Shown here one piece after another: positions 21,632 through 32,074 of a stretch of DNA of 64,000 bases. The translations under genes were made by a program, and so were the position numbers. Where the stretch lies: positions 116,040 to 180,039 of the forward strand of contig WELA01010137.1 of NCBI GenBank assembly GCA_009602735.1, written 5' to 3'. The notes under the pieces were generated by a model that was not told the DNA's origin, searched no databases, and was given only the letters and a program-made list of their open reading frames with translations. The stretch is from Mesotaenium endlicherianum. Taxonomy: Eukaryota; Streptophyta; Zygnematophyceae; Zygnematales; Mesotaeniaceae. How positions within the stretch are numbered: position 1 is the stretch's first letter; the number at the start of each line of letters is the position of its first letter.

Positions 21632-24600
21632 AGCCTGCTGAGCCGCGTGCTGCTGGCTGAGCAGAGCCGTCAGCTGAGCTAGCTGGTCTGACTGTAGCTG
21701 CTGCTGCTGCTGCTGCGAGCTGCTAGAGGCGGGAGGAGCAGGCGGCAGGGCATTGTTGGTGCTGCTGGGAGGGGGCACTCGCGGAGGAGGCCCCGAGAGG
21801 GCCTGGGGGGGAAGAGGGTAGCTTGCAAGAGGCTGAGGCGGGTGCTGCTGCTGCTGCATGCTGTATGCAGGTGGGGGTGAAGGCTGGAGTTGCTGCTGCT
21901 GCTGCTGCTGTGCCTGCTGCTGCCAGCTGGGGGGCGGCTGCTGCTGCTGCTGCTGCTGTGGCGGCGGCTGAGAGGGCGCGGAAGAAAGAGGGGTGGGGTT
22001 GACCTGAGGTCTATAACCCCCCACTTGCTGTTGCTGCTGCTGCATGGGGGGCGGGCCTTGCCTGACGTCTTGCTGTGCACCTTGGAGGGGGGCACCTGGC
22101 AGATAGCTTCCCAGGGAATAGGGAGGTCTTTGCCCTAGGGGAGGAGGTGCTGCGGGCTGTCCGGACAAGGGAGGCCCGTAAGAAGCCGACGCAGCAGCAG
22201 CAGTAGGAAGAGCACCTGATTGCGGCTGCAGCTGAGATGAGGGCGGCGGCGGCTGCTGCTGCTGCGAGGAGGCCATCTGCGGCAAGAGCTGCTTCAGTGA
22301 CGCCAGCAGCTCCGGCGTGAGCCCCCCCGGAAACGACGACGACGCTGATACTGCTGCTGCCGCTGCTGGCTCCGCCTGAGCCTGAGTCTGCACCGGAGGA
22401 GGTGCAGGTGGCAGCTGCTGATGCTGCTGGGCGTGCTGCGCCTGTTGCGACTGCATCAGCTGCTGCTGGTATGGCGGAGGAGGCCCGCCCTGCTGCTGCT
22501 GCTGCGGGGGGCTCTGAGCTCTATAGGCGGGAGGCGCAGACGAAGAGTACCCGTGCTGGTGCTGGTGCTGGTGCTGGTCCACAGCAGCAGGGGGCAGAGG
22601 AGCCAGCGGAGGACCACCAGCAGCAGCAGCAGCAGGGCCCCCCGCTGCGCCCTGCTGGCCCTGCAGCAGAGGCGACGACTGCTGCTGCAGCTGGAGAGGC
22701 GGAGGAGCGGCGGTGGGCGTTGCAGCGGCAGGCAGCGGTTGCAGCTGCAGGGTGACGCCAAAGAGCGTGTCGTTACGCGGCACCTTGAGCACCTGCAGCG
22801 AGAAGTCGGACGGCGGCACCAGGAACAGCGTGGAGCCGTCGGCCAGCTTGGCCACGCCCGCGCGGTGCTTCTCGCCAAGGTACTGCACAAAGTCCTCGTA
22901 GGGCGGCACGTCTGCGTCCGCCTCGGGGATGAGCGCCAGCACGCCAAAGGTGCCGCCCGCCTGGAAGATGTGCTTGGCCAGCGTGTCCAGGTCTGTGCGC
23001 GCCGTGCAGTTTATCACATCCGGCCTGCCCGCCCCCCCCACCCATCCCGCCCCCGCCAATGCCCCAGTGCGCTTTGTCAGCGCCTCCCTTAGAGGCGCAA
23101 CAAGAAGCAGCACTAACGCGATCCAGTCGCTGCTGCTGCTGCCGAGGAGAATGCCAAGAGCTTGGGGCAGTTTGCCCATAACGAGGCCGCCAGCAGCTCT
23201 CATGCCCAACTCTTTCTCGGCGTGCCCATCCATTGGGACTGAAGATCACGCGCAACAGGTGCTGGAAAGAGGGGAGAAGGGAGGGGGCGGCCACTCACAG
23301 CACCACATCGCTGCCTTTGTTGACGGGGAAGGCTCGGGCGCGACAGATGAGCGTGCCTCCCTTGGCCAAACTCCCCACCCACAGGGAGCCGCCGCTGGCT
23401 GGAGTGCTCGGAGGCCGGCCGACGGGTGCCCCACCACTTGGCACCACCACAGCGCCCGGGTTCACGGGTGGCGGCAAATGCTGCGGAGCGGGTGGCCCAT
23501 CCAGAGGCGGCCTGAGAAGCCGGCTCCCACCACCAGGTGGAGCCTGGGCGCTAGGCCCGCCATACGACGGGGGAGGCTCAAACAGGGGCCGGTTATCGAT
23601 TGGTGGGGGCATGTCGTAGCCCCTGGGCGGGCGCTCGTCGTACGGCGGCGGCAGCAGCGTGTCCGGCGCATACTGCTGCTGCTGCTGCTGCATGCGACGC
23701 GGCCTCTTGGGGTCGTGCATGTACGCGTCGTCCCCCCCGACGCCCTCGCCCAAGTCCTCGTACTCCCGCCTCAGTCCCCCCGTCCGCGGTCCCCCCCCGC
23801 CGTATGTGGGCGGGAGAGAGGCCTGGGGGGGCGGCAGCGGGTGGTACTCCATGTCCTGCTGCTGCTGCTGCATGGGCCCAGCCCTGCTGCGGCTGCTGTA
23901 CTCGAAGCCCCCCCCCCTGCCTCTGCTCTGCCCAGGGCTCAGGGGGGCGTCGCCGCCGCGGTGGTGGTGCGGGTCCCCGCGGTCAAGCCTTGCCGCCATG
24001 CCGCGCTCGGGCGGGGTGCTGACTCGGCCGTTGCTGCCGCGCACGTCGGGGGGCCCGCCCCCGCCAAAGCGGTCCTCGAGGGCGCCAATGTCGCTCTTGG
24101 AGAAGCGGATGTGCACGCGTTGGTCGCCAAACAGCTTCTGGTCCAGCAGCTTCTTGGCGCGGCAGGCGTCGTCCACGCGCTCAAACTGCACAAACGCGTA
24201 CGTGCGTCCGGGGAAGCACTTGACGCGCAGCACGCGGCCGTGCGGCTCAAAGGCGTCACGCAGCATGTGCTCATCCACCTTGATGTAGAGCGGGAAGCCC
24301 ACCCACAGCACCTCGCTGGGCTCACCCTCTGCCTCCGCCCCCCCCTGCTGCTGCATCACACAAACACACACGAACACACCATCGCCATCCTCACCCATCA
24401 ACTTAAGGCCCGCCAGCCGGCCAGCAGAGGGCGGCGACGAGAGCGAGCAGCATCATGCACCCCGCATCGCAACCGCTGCCCCTCGCTCGCTCAGCACGCC
24501 TCTCCCGCAGCCGTGCATTACCGAAGGCCAGCCAGACCGCGGGCGCCAAAGGTGGCGCAAGCGACCCGCATACTATGCCTGCCACTCGTCATCCTTCAGC

Positions 24601-26725
24601 ACTCTGTGTCGAAGCTCCAGGCTAACTACCGTAACCCCTCTTCCGTCCCAGCGTTAGCAGCTGAAGCAGCAGCAGACGCAGAACAAAAGCCGGAGCATCC
24701 AACCTAATCAATGCAGGCTCCAATCCGCAGCCTGTTGCAAACCCCCACTTCCTCACATGTCCGCTGCACCCTCGAAGCCCGCCCCCATCGACCACTAAAG
24801 CCCACAGAGCCTGCTCTCATTGCTGGTGAATGCACCACAGAAACAGAAGAAGCATGACAGCCGGGGGAGGAGCGCCACCTACCAGCTGGTCAGACCGATG
24901 GTCAGCAGAGGAGCGCCGATGGCCGTCATCTGACGGCCTCCGGCGGTACGAGTCAGGCGACGTCAGCGGGTCCTTGCTGCTTCGGCTGTCCTTCCCGTCT
25001 CCTCTGTCCTCCTGTTGCCCACGCCGCGGCAACACCCACATACATCAGAGAAGGAACAAATATCAATATATTCTTTCCACCTGCAAGCCCCAAGCTGCCA
25101 CATGGTACCCTTGGAGACCTCTTATATCCACCTTGTCAAAAAGCTGGAGAGTCCAAACATAGACTAGTCTAGTAATCCACCAGACATCCCTTAGGGAAGC
25201 TTTGCTTGGTCGCATGGAATGGCTACGAGAGACATGTTTAAGGATGGCCCGGAAATGATCTTGCCCAATGAGTCACACAAGACCACGATAGCCTGTATTT
25301 GACTGAGACTTGGAGTTAGAGCCAGTTGCCTGGCTACAAAATGACATGATATTTTGAATGAAGTTACTGAGTTCACTTACAGTCAAGAATCAGTTACCAA
25401 GCGGTAAGGAAACTAGCATGCAGAGAAGACAATGCCCCCCATCCCTGTCTAGAATAACCCACCTACCCCGAGAAAGGATGACACGAAAGGTAGACCACAC
25501 AGAGGCCACCTGACTGCTCCGCTATCCACTGACCAAAGGGCAGCCAGCACTTGATGGCAGATTCTCGATGCACAAGCCCTGCGCAGGACTGGGGGGACAT
25601 ACCCTAGACCCAGCCTTGGGCCCCATGGAGCGGCCGTAGTCGACCCGCAGGACCTCGTCGGCGAAGCGCTTCCCGTTTAGGGCTTGCACGGCGCGAACTG
25701 CATCCTCCACCTCGTAGAAGTCGATGAAGGCGCAATTGCGGTCCCGCAGGAACTTGAATTCCTCCACGCGCCCAAACCGCGCAAATTCAGCCTCCAGCTG
25801 CTGCGTGCTGACGGAGGGGCCTATACCTCCGACCCACAGGTGGCGGCTCTGCTTTGCCTGCAACTCATCAAAACATCCCAACAGCCATCACGCCACCAGC
25901 TGCTGCAGTGAGACGAGGAAGAGGTCATGCAAGAAGCTTATGAAATGCACATGGCTTTATTCACACCACCCCTTGACTCCGTTCACATTGCAACACCTTG
26001 AAGCAGGGAGGAGCACGTATAGGATTGAGGAGGAGAAGAAGAAGGGGTGAAGCATACCCCCTTAGCGTACTCGATGCGCATGGGGGTCCCGCCCAGCCCC
26101 AGGTTCTTTCCTTGCAGGCTGTGCTTAGCTTCCACTGCATGCTCGAGGTTCATGAAGTTCACAAAGGCGTAGTTGCGGGAGGAGTACACTGTGATGCTTT
26201 CCAGCGCCCCAAACTTGGAGAACATGCCTGCGACAAACTCGTCACTGGCGTTCGCCTTCAGATTGCCAACCCAGAGGTGCCTAGAAGGAGGGGCTGCTTC
26301 CTCCTCATTGTGTCGGCGTAATGGTTCACGATCTTTATGAGCACTATAGCGCCTGTCATCCATCCTTCCGTTGCCTCCCCGGTCGTCTGCACGTGGACCG
26401 TGATCCGTCGGGTACGCCCCTCTATGTGAGTCATTCTGCAAGTATCATGCATCAAAGAAAAGAATTATCGTCCTGAGGAAAGAAAATTTCCTTATATTCC
26501 GCCTTACGACAGGTTCTCCATACTCTTAACAATGTGTGCGTACGTATAAGAAGCCTTCAGTAGATGCTATTCAATCAACTCGTGAGGCACGTCTACTTGA
26601 ACTGCATGTTCCGGCCAAATCCAGCCTCTGACAGGCCTAAAGATCAGTACCGAATAAGAATGAGGCACAGCTGCGCGTCGACTCCCTCCTTGACTGTATG
26701 AGTAAGAATCCTGGCGATACTGCAT
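21143..26725 (-). CDS. FPA: FPA-like Spen-family RNA-binding protein (3 RRM + SPOC)
   Basis: Nuclear RNA-binding regulator of 3'-end choice and flowering genes in land plants. Exons are 26651-26725, 26058-26435, 25603-25857, 24883-25011, 23299-24350 and 21143-23024, summing to 1257 codons (1256 aa). RRM1 (SRHLWVGNLKANASDEF..NYAFVNF) is in exon 2. RRM2 (SRHLWVGGIGPSVSTQQLEA..NCAFIDFY) fills exon 3. An Arg/Ser-rich linker is exon 4. RRM3 (EVLWVGFPLYIKVDEHMLRD..TYAFVQF) opens exon 5. The SPOC domain is split: LWVGSLAKGGTLICRARAF ends exon 5, and PDVINCTARTDLDTLAKHIF to GVAKLADGSTLFLVPPSDF opens exon 6. The order and spacing match Arabidopsis FPA. The last 500 residues are Gln/Pro-rich with long Gln runs. 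The start ATG (MQYRQDSYSYSQGG) is inferred from an in-phase donor at 26650. Confidence 0.92.
21592..21630 (-). repeat. Pure (CAG)13 tract in FPA last exon
   Basis: Thirteen uninterrupted GCT/CAG triplets encode part of a poly-Gln run. Many shorter CTG/CAG runs lie between 21300 and 22700, giving long shadow frames (poly-Leu, poly-Ala, poly-Ser) on both strands. Confidence 0.95.
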
Positions 26726-27729
26726 CCTGACCAAAAGGGAGGCTTAAAAGAATGCTCAGTTAGGATGTCTTACGGGAGAAACAAGTACTCAAAAATGCAT
26801 GCTACGTGTGACGGTACTAATATAGAGCAAAAGAAGCTCTGAAGGGAGTGAGGCAAGATTGCCTGAGGATGCTATTTTTGCAAGACGGACGATACAACGA
26901 CGGGGTACGATCACCCTGGCTGGCCCCAGACCACAGCTCACAGCAAATAAGTCGGAAGGTTTTTCATTCATGATGGTGCATGATACAAATGCGGTCCCGA
27001 CTCTCGAGTCAATGACAACATGAAGCTGCTATTGACGCAAATCCTCCTGAGGGTTAACCATGGTTTACCAACTTGAGCAAACTTGAGGAACCACCAGAGT
27101 TTTCACAACGTTGACCGGATCTAGGATGACCTCAAAACGCTGACCGAAAGTATCTGACGTGGACTTTTCTCATGGCCAATCCTTATGCGAGTGTATTCGA
27201 TTGTACTCGACAGTTTCGAGTATGAAATATTTACGAGAAGTTGCGAGAACTGGCGAGAACTGGCCAGAAGCAGGCAAGAAGAGCAGAGAAGAGTATCGAC
27301 CATGGTCCGCCGTTTTTCGCAGCTTCAAAGAACGTCGTTTGACTTGGTTTGACCATGTTTGACCACCGTGAGTTCAACATGGCCTAAAAACTCGGGGGCA
27401 GTCATCATAGGCACGACTGGGCACGACATTAGCGACGTCTGTACCGGCAACGCTTTTGAAGGTCGGCCATCAGTGTCATTAAAAAGAAGTCGTATGCCTT
27501 CGAAGTCTGGGACAGGCGGGATTGTACGATCCGTATATTTGAGTTGTCGACGGCGCGGCTCCTCGACTCCATGTGCAATGCTCGCACTTACCAGAGCAAG
27601 CCTTCTCTCCGAACAGATCTCTCTTTCGATCTTCTACTTAGTGGCGCTAAAACCCGATTTTGGTCCTCTCTCGCACGGCGGCTCTTTCGCCAGACTCTTC
27701 GCTTCCTCCTGTGCATCTTTGCAAGCACC
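26726..27729. promoter_or_regulatory. Divergent promoter region, FPA / RPP2
   Basis: One kb lies between two outward-facing start codons. A pyrimidine-rich stretch (CTCTTCGCTTCCTCC) just before the RPP2 ATG is reminiscent of the 5' ends of ribosomal protein mRNAs. GAGAAGTTGCGAGAACTGG-like imperfect repeats occur near 27230-27290. No other motif is certain. Confidence 0.5.
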
Positions 27730-29205
27730 ATGAAGGTTGTTGCTGCTTACCTGCTCGCTGTCTTGGGAGGGAACAGCACTCCCTCAGCAGCGGACATCAA
27801 GTCCATCCTTGGCTCAGGTGAGGTCAAATGTGTTCTTGACCTCGTAGTCAGAACAGGATTGTAGTTGGTTGGGGCAGATTTTTCTCTCCAACTAAGACAT
27901 CCGATCAGTTGTACTCAGGTCGCTGTTGCTATGAGTTGATAGTAAAACAGTGATGACTGTGCCCTTAAATGGTTCTCAGTGAATTCTCCTTAGGCTTGTT
28001 TCTGGTAAGGTTCTTCGTAGCTCGGCACCGCGCAATAAGTCGTCAGGTCCTACTTCATGAAGTGCGGGTTTTTACTTCCACACTTACACACTAACACACT
28101 TACACACTTACACACTTACACACTACACTATCCGCCTGATTTTTTTGAAATCACAGGCGAGGTTAATCCCCTGACAGGCCAGAGGTGCTCAGTCTATGAC
28201 CTTTCATCTGTACGACATGTGTCTTGGTTTCCTACAGATTAGGTCACTGCGCGTGTGGAGTGCACAACATTTGAGTGACTCAACATTGATTGTTGTATTT
28301 TGCTTACCCACTATTCATCTTGTGGCTCTCTGGTTACAGTGGGAGCCGAGGCTGAGGATGACAGGATAGAATTGCTCCTGAAGGAGCTGGATGGCAAGGA
28401 CTTGAACGAGGTCATTGCTGCGGGTAGGGAGAAGTTTGCATCTGTTCCTGGCGGAGGAGGTGGTGGTGGTGGTGCTGTTGCCACTGGTGGAGGTGGTGGC
28501 GCTGCTGCCCCTGCAGCGGCCGAGGAGAAGAAGGAAGAGAAGAAGAAGGAAGAGGAGAAGGAGGAATCTGATGATGTAAGTTGCTCTGCTTTATGCACTA
28601 TGCCTGGGCATATAATTGATTTGACGATGCTTCTGGACAAGGGGGACTTCAGTGGGAGATGCCGTATAAGTTGTAGGGCGTTATGTGTCGGTGTGGTTGA
28701 CGTGGACATATGCATGCTGGCTGTGTTAAGAAACTTTTTATCAGATATGTATTTTATTGCTTGCTCAGTGTTCTTAGCTTCTGTGTGTCCGTTATAAAGG
28801 TAAGGGTTTTTTTTGCACTTATATGGTTGCTGAGATGAAAAGGCACACCTGGGAGTTAGCAGGGGTTTTATCATCACATGCTCACATATCACATTCTAGC
28901 TTGGCACACATGACGCCACTAGAAACAGGATGATATGAACACTTATTATGCAGCCTAGATACAAGAACCTGAAATCCGAAGAAACTTGCCGTGAGCATTT
29001 CGCTGCTAGATCTACCTCCCTCGGGGCTGGCTGGCCCTATATATCATATTGGGCAAGCTTGGTTGGATGGCATGTAAGTGCTTAAATTTCTGGATGGGTA
29101 TGGAATTTTAGCAGAGAAGGTGCGTGCAACTTAAGTATGTTCCTGAACTTCGTTTATTGTCCTGTAATGTTTTTGCAGGACATGGGTTTCAGCTTGTTCG
29201 ATTAA
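27730..29205 (+). CDS. RPP2: 60S acidic ribosomal protein P2 (3 exons)
   Basis: Component of the ribosomal stalk; P1/P2 dimers bind P0 and recruit translation GTPases. Exons 27730-27817, 28340-28575 and 29179-29205 give 117 codons (116 aa), the usual size. The N part is [20 protein letters not shown], then [20 protein letters not shown] and [18 protein letters not shown]. It is followed by a Gly/Ala hinge, a Lys/Glu-rich acidic stretch and the conserved tail [11 protein letters not shown]. The last exon is only nine codons (DMGFSLFD and stop), so the tail motif is separated from the body by a 0.6 kb intron. Confidence 0.97.
28078..28128 (+). repeat. (CACTTACA)n microsatellite in RPP2 intron 1
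   Basis: Six or so copies of an 8-bp unit close to ACTTACAC, with one ACTAACAC variant, lie in the first intron. No function is apparent. Confidence 0.85.
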
Positions 29206-30087
29206 GGGGCACGCAGGGCTTATTTTGGAGATTAGGTGCAAGGTTCATGTAGACTTTATGTACCCTGGAATTGGGAGGATGAAGGGAGTTACTTCCATCC
29301 AATCAAATGGCTCTCCTGGAGTCTATTGCCTGTGCTTATCATAGCGGCCCACTTATGTATGTATAGGATGTGCATGAGGATATGTGGTGCGAGGCTGAAG
29401 TCTCGTATCGCTGTTTGCACCTCCGTTCCGGTGACCTTTTGAGCTAGTTTGCTTCAGTGAATATGCGGTGCATATGTTAAGTTGCTGCACATATGTGCAA
29501 GTTCATATTTGAATTAACTAGCCGGAGATAGGCTTGTTGTTCTGTTTGGATCTTGGGTCTGATTGAACATCTGTTGAGCATATGTTTGCTCTTTTTTCAA
29601 TTTCTGAGAGTAACCTTTCCTCCTTGAATCTTCATTCCTAGTCCTAGTGTACATGTCACCACTAATGAGTGGGTTGCTTAATGCATATGCATTGCCTTGA
29701 ATTGGATGTAATCTCCGCTGTAGTTGATGTGATCTCAGTATCATACACCACATCGCACTTTCCCACGACTTCATAAGCTCCAAAAACACAACAAATAAAG
29801 AGATGGTGAAGAGCATTGAAGCTATCAGTTATATCAGTGATGGAGATATACTTGACACAGGCAAATGCATGTGTTTTGGGAACTAAATTATGTGTCATGG
29901 TTTCTATTGGCAGGTCAACTATTATTCAAAGTATATGTGGAGACAGAAATGTGACTCCCTTGTCTTGCAATTTGTATCGCAACTGTACTTGCGTGCATGG
30001 AATTTGTGGAGCCATGCAATCTTGTCTACACTCAAGTTTAGAGCTCCTAGGCACAAGAGTAACCTGCACACAATCAAAATACGCATC
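29206..30087. other. Tail-to-tail spacer between RPP2 and ELP6
   Basis: About 0.9 kb of AT-rich DNA containing both 3' UTRs. Short open frames on both strands (for example 29816-30094 +) overlap each other and lack any family signal. Nothing else was recognised. Confidence 0.5.
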
Positions 30088-31480
30088 TCAATAAGACCCT
30101 GATGGAGAGCTGTAGAACATGACATACCACTTGTCGCCTAAAAGCTTCACACTACTTCAGCAGGTAATTGCACTTAGCAGGAAAGAAGCTCTGCTAGAAT
30201 GAGGACCCCACCTGGCCATGAATGTCAGCCGCGTGCCCTGTACTCAGTCCCCTAACTTGCAAACTCATGTCTGCCCTGTGGTTGAGGGCAGTCAGGAGCT
30301 TATTTCCGGTCTCATCTTCCACATCCGCGTGAGCCAGAGCCAATATGGAGCACCTCTGCACGCTATTATGCAGGAAATATGTGAGATACAACCTTTCTCT
30401 TGGACTGGGCCTTCCGATATCACATGGAATAAGCGCTCTTTATGCAGGCCCTCAGAGCTGAAGTGCTCCACAGAGTGGCGGGTAATAATAGACATAGACT
30501 CAAGCATTGCCTGCGATTCTCAAAGAGCTTTGTGCTTCTACTGGCACCCATGACTTAGTCGTAGCAGCAGTATGCATACAAGCACGCAGAGATTGAGAGG
30601 CAGGAAGGATTACCTTACTACCTCCTCTTAAGGTGGAGCAATAGTCCACAAAATCAAGGACAGATGTTGAGGAACCACCTGCCACTACTTCCAGCAGATT
30701 TGCATTATCAACTACAATGCAAATATTTCTGTCTTCTCCCTTCACTTTTTCTTGTTTCAAGATTTTCTCCTCTACCCGTACAAAAAGTGCCTGCAAAAAG
30801 TCTTCACCGTCTACTAGAGGAGGAACACTACTAGCAACCCATATCTCTTGTCCTTCAGCAACATTTTGCCCGGCTCCGGTCTTCCTCGTCCCTGTTTCCG
30901 ATGCATCTGGTGATTCTGATCCAGCAGCCTGGACAAGTCTCCCTGTGATTGAAGTGCTCGAGGAGCAGTCCGCCCAAGTTGTAATATGTGGGTCATAATT
31001 GACCAGGAAAAGCTCACATTGAGTCTGAAGCAGGTTTAAATTATAACCCTGTGAGGACGATTCAAGACGAAGTTTTAGGCACTATACGAGCTGGTGCTGC
31101 TGACATGTTTTCAAGTGAGCATTAGCTTGTGTGTTAATCACTCACACTCTTTTTCAGATTGTCGTGCAACAAAGGATACGCTTTTAAACTAGCAGGAAAC
31201 ACTTCAACATTGTAGAAATATGTGTCCTCACCAGCTTCTTAAGAACGGCCCTATGATGTTCGACTTGCCCAGAAGAGGTAATCAAGCACACTTGATTAAT
31301 GATGTCGCTTTCTTTTCCGATAGACGTACGATGCGGATTGCCGAGGTGCAAGTCAATGAGATGGTGCAGAAGAAATGTTCCATCCGCTTGAAGGACATCT
31401 TCCACAAGGATAAATGAGCCCGGAGGTATATCACTTCGATGGCCAAGAGAGGGTGGGAAAATAGAGGCAAACCGAGTCAT
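30088..31480 (-). CDS. ELP6: Elongator complex protein 6 (4 exons)
   Basis: RecA-fold subunit of the Elp4-Elp5-Elp6 ring of Elongator, which modifies the wobble uridine of tRNAs. Exons are 31232-31480, 30614-31048, 30212-30355 and, less surely, 30088-30144; the first three join in phase 0. Diagnostic stretches are SFILVEDVLQADGTFLLHHL, EHHRAVLKKLG, ICIVVDNANLLEVVAGGSST with VLDFVDYCSTL, CSILALAHADVEDETGNKLL and LSTGHAADIHGQ, in the order seen in plant and animal ELP6. As in the family, no Walker motif is present. The last exon (LLGDKWYVMFYSSPSGSY) is placed by phase and a stop only. The first exon may contain a short in-frame retained stretch (TSIGKESDIINQ). It faces NOP56 across 0.6 kb. Confidence 0.85.
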
Positions 31481-32074
31481 CCTGCCCACAAACCAGAATC
31501 CAAGAAGCTTATTTGCTTCTTAACTAGCTCCATGATACACCTGAACCATGCAAGTGAAGAGCTCCACCTCTCGCCTTCTGCGTGTGGCAGAGTTCCATTT
31601 GGTTGCTCGTGACAGTTCTAAGTTCGCGAGTTTATTTTACTCGACCACTTCGCCATTTTAAATTTGTATCGGTATTTGCAGCCGGCGAAATGCAGAAAGC
31701 GACGACTTCGGAACCGAAGACACCTTGTCGCTCTCGATCGCATGCGATGATGTAACGCCAAAGGGTTTAAGCAGCAGCTATATGGGACACTAGGGCGATC
31801 AAGGGCGATGACACCCGAGAGTGCCCTGCAGAGCTGAGGAACAAATCATGAGCTGCTTCTTCAGAGCTCGACTTGCGCATACTGCATTTGTGCCTGTAGC
31901 CAATTTCAGCAGCCGCTTGCACCCAAAGTAATAGGACCGGGCATGTTTATTTTATAAGGTTTGCATCGGGCTTGGCGGGTACCTGTTTTGTTGCTTTTCC
32001 TTTCCAAGCATCATCTTATATCCGGCCAAAGTCTTTCTCAGCTTGCTTCTGACCACGAACGTGACAAGGCCGTA
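31481..32074. promoter_or_regulatory. Shared divergent promoter, ELP6 / NOP56
   Basis: 594 bp separate the two start codons. AAGGGTTTA near 31758-31766 is the reverse of TAAACCCTT and resembles the telo-box core (AAACCCT) found ahead of plant ribosome-biogenesis genes. The match is partial and no clear site II element was seen, so joint regulation is only a suggestion. Confidence 0.4.

Noticed and set aside
20609-21682. 357-aa plus-strand frame rich in Leu
   Set aside because: It is the antisense shadow of CAG-rich FPA coding sequence.
22929-24707. 592-aa plus-strand frame
   Set aside because: Antisense shadow of the FPA RRM3/SPOC exons; the minus strand has clear domains and splice sites.
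30440-30510. ELP6 exon reading AMLESMSIITRHSVEHF
   Set aside because: Although preceded by a CAG, it fits no ELP6 segment, while exon 30212-30355 continues the family sequence directly from 30614.
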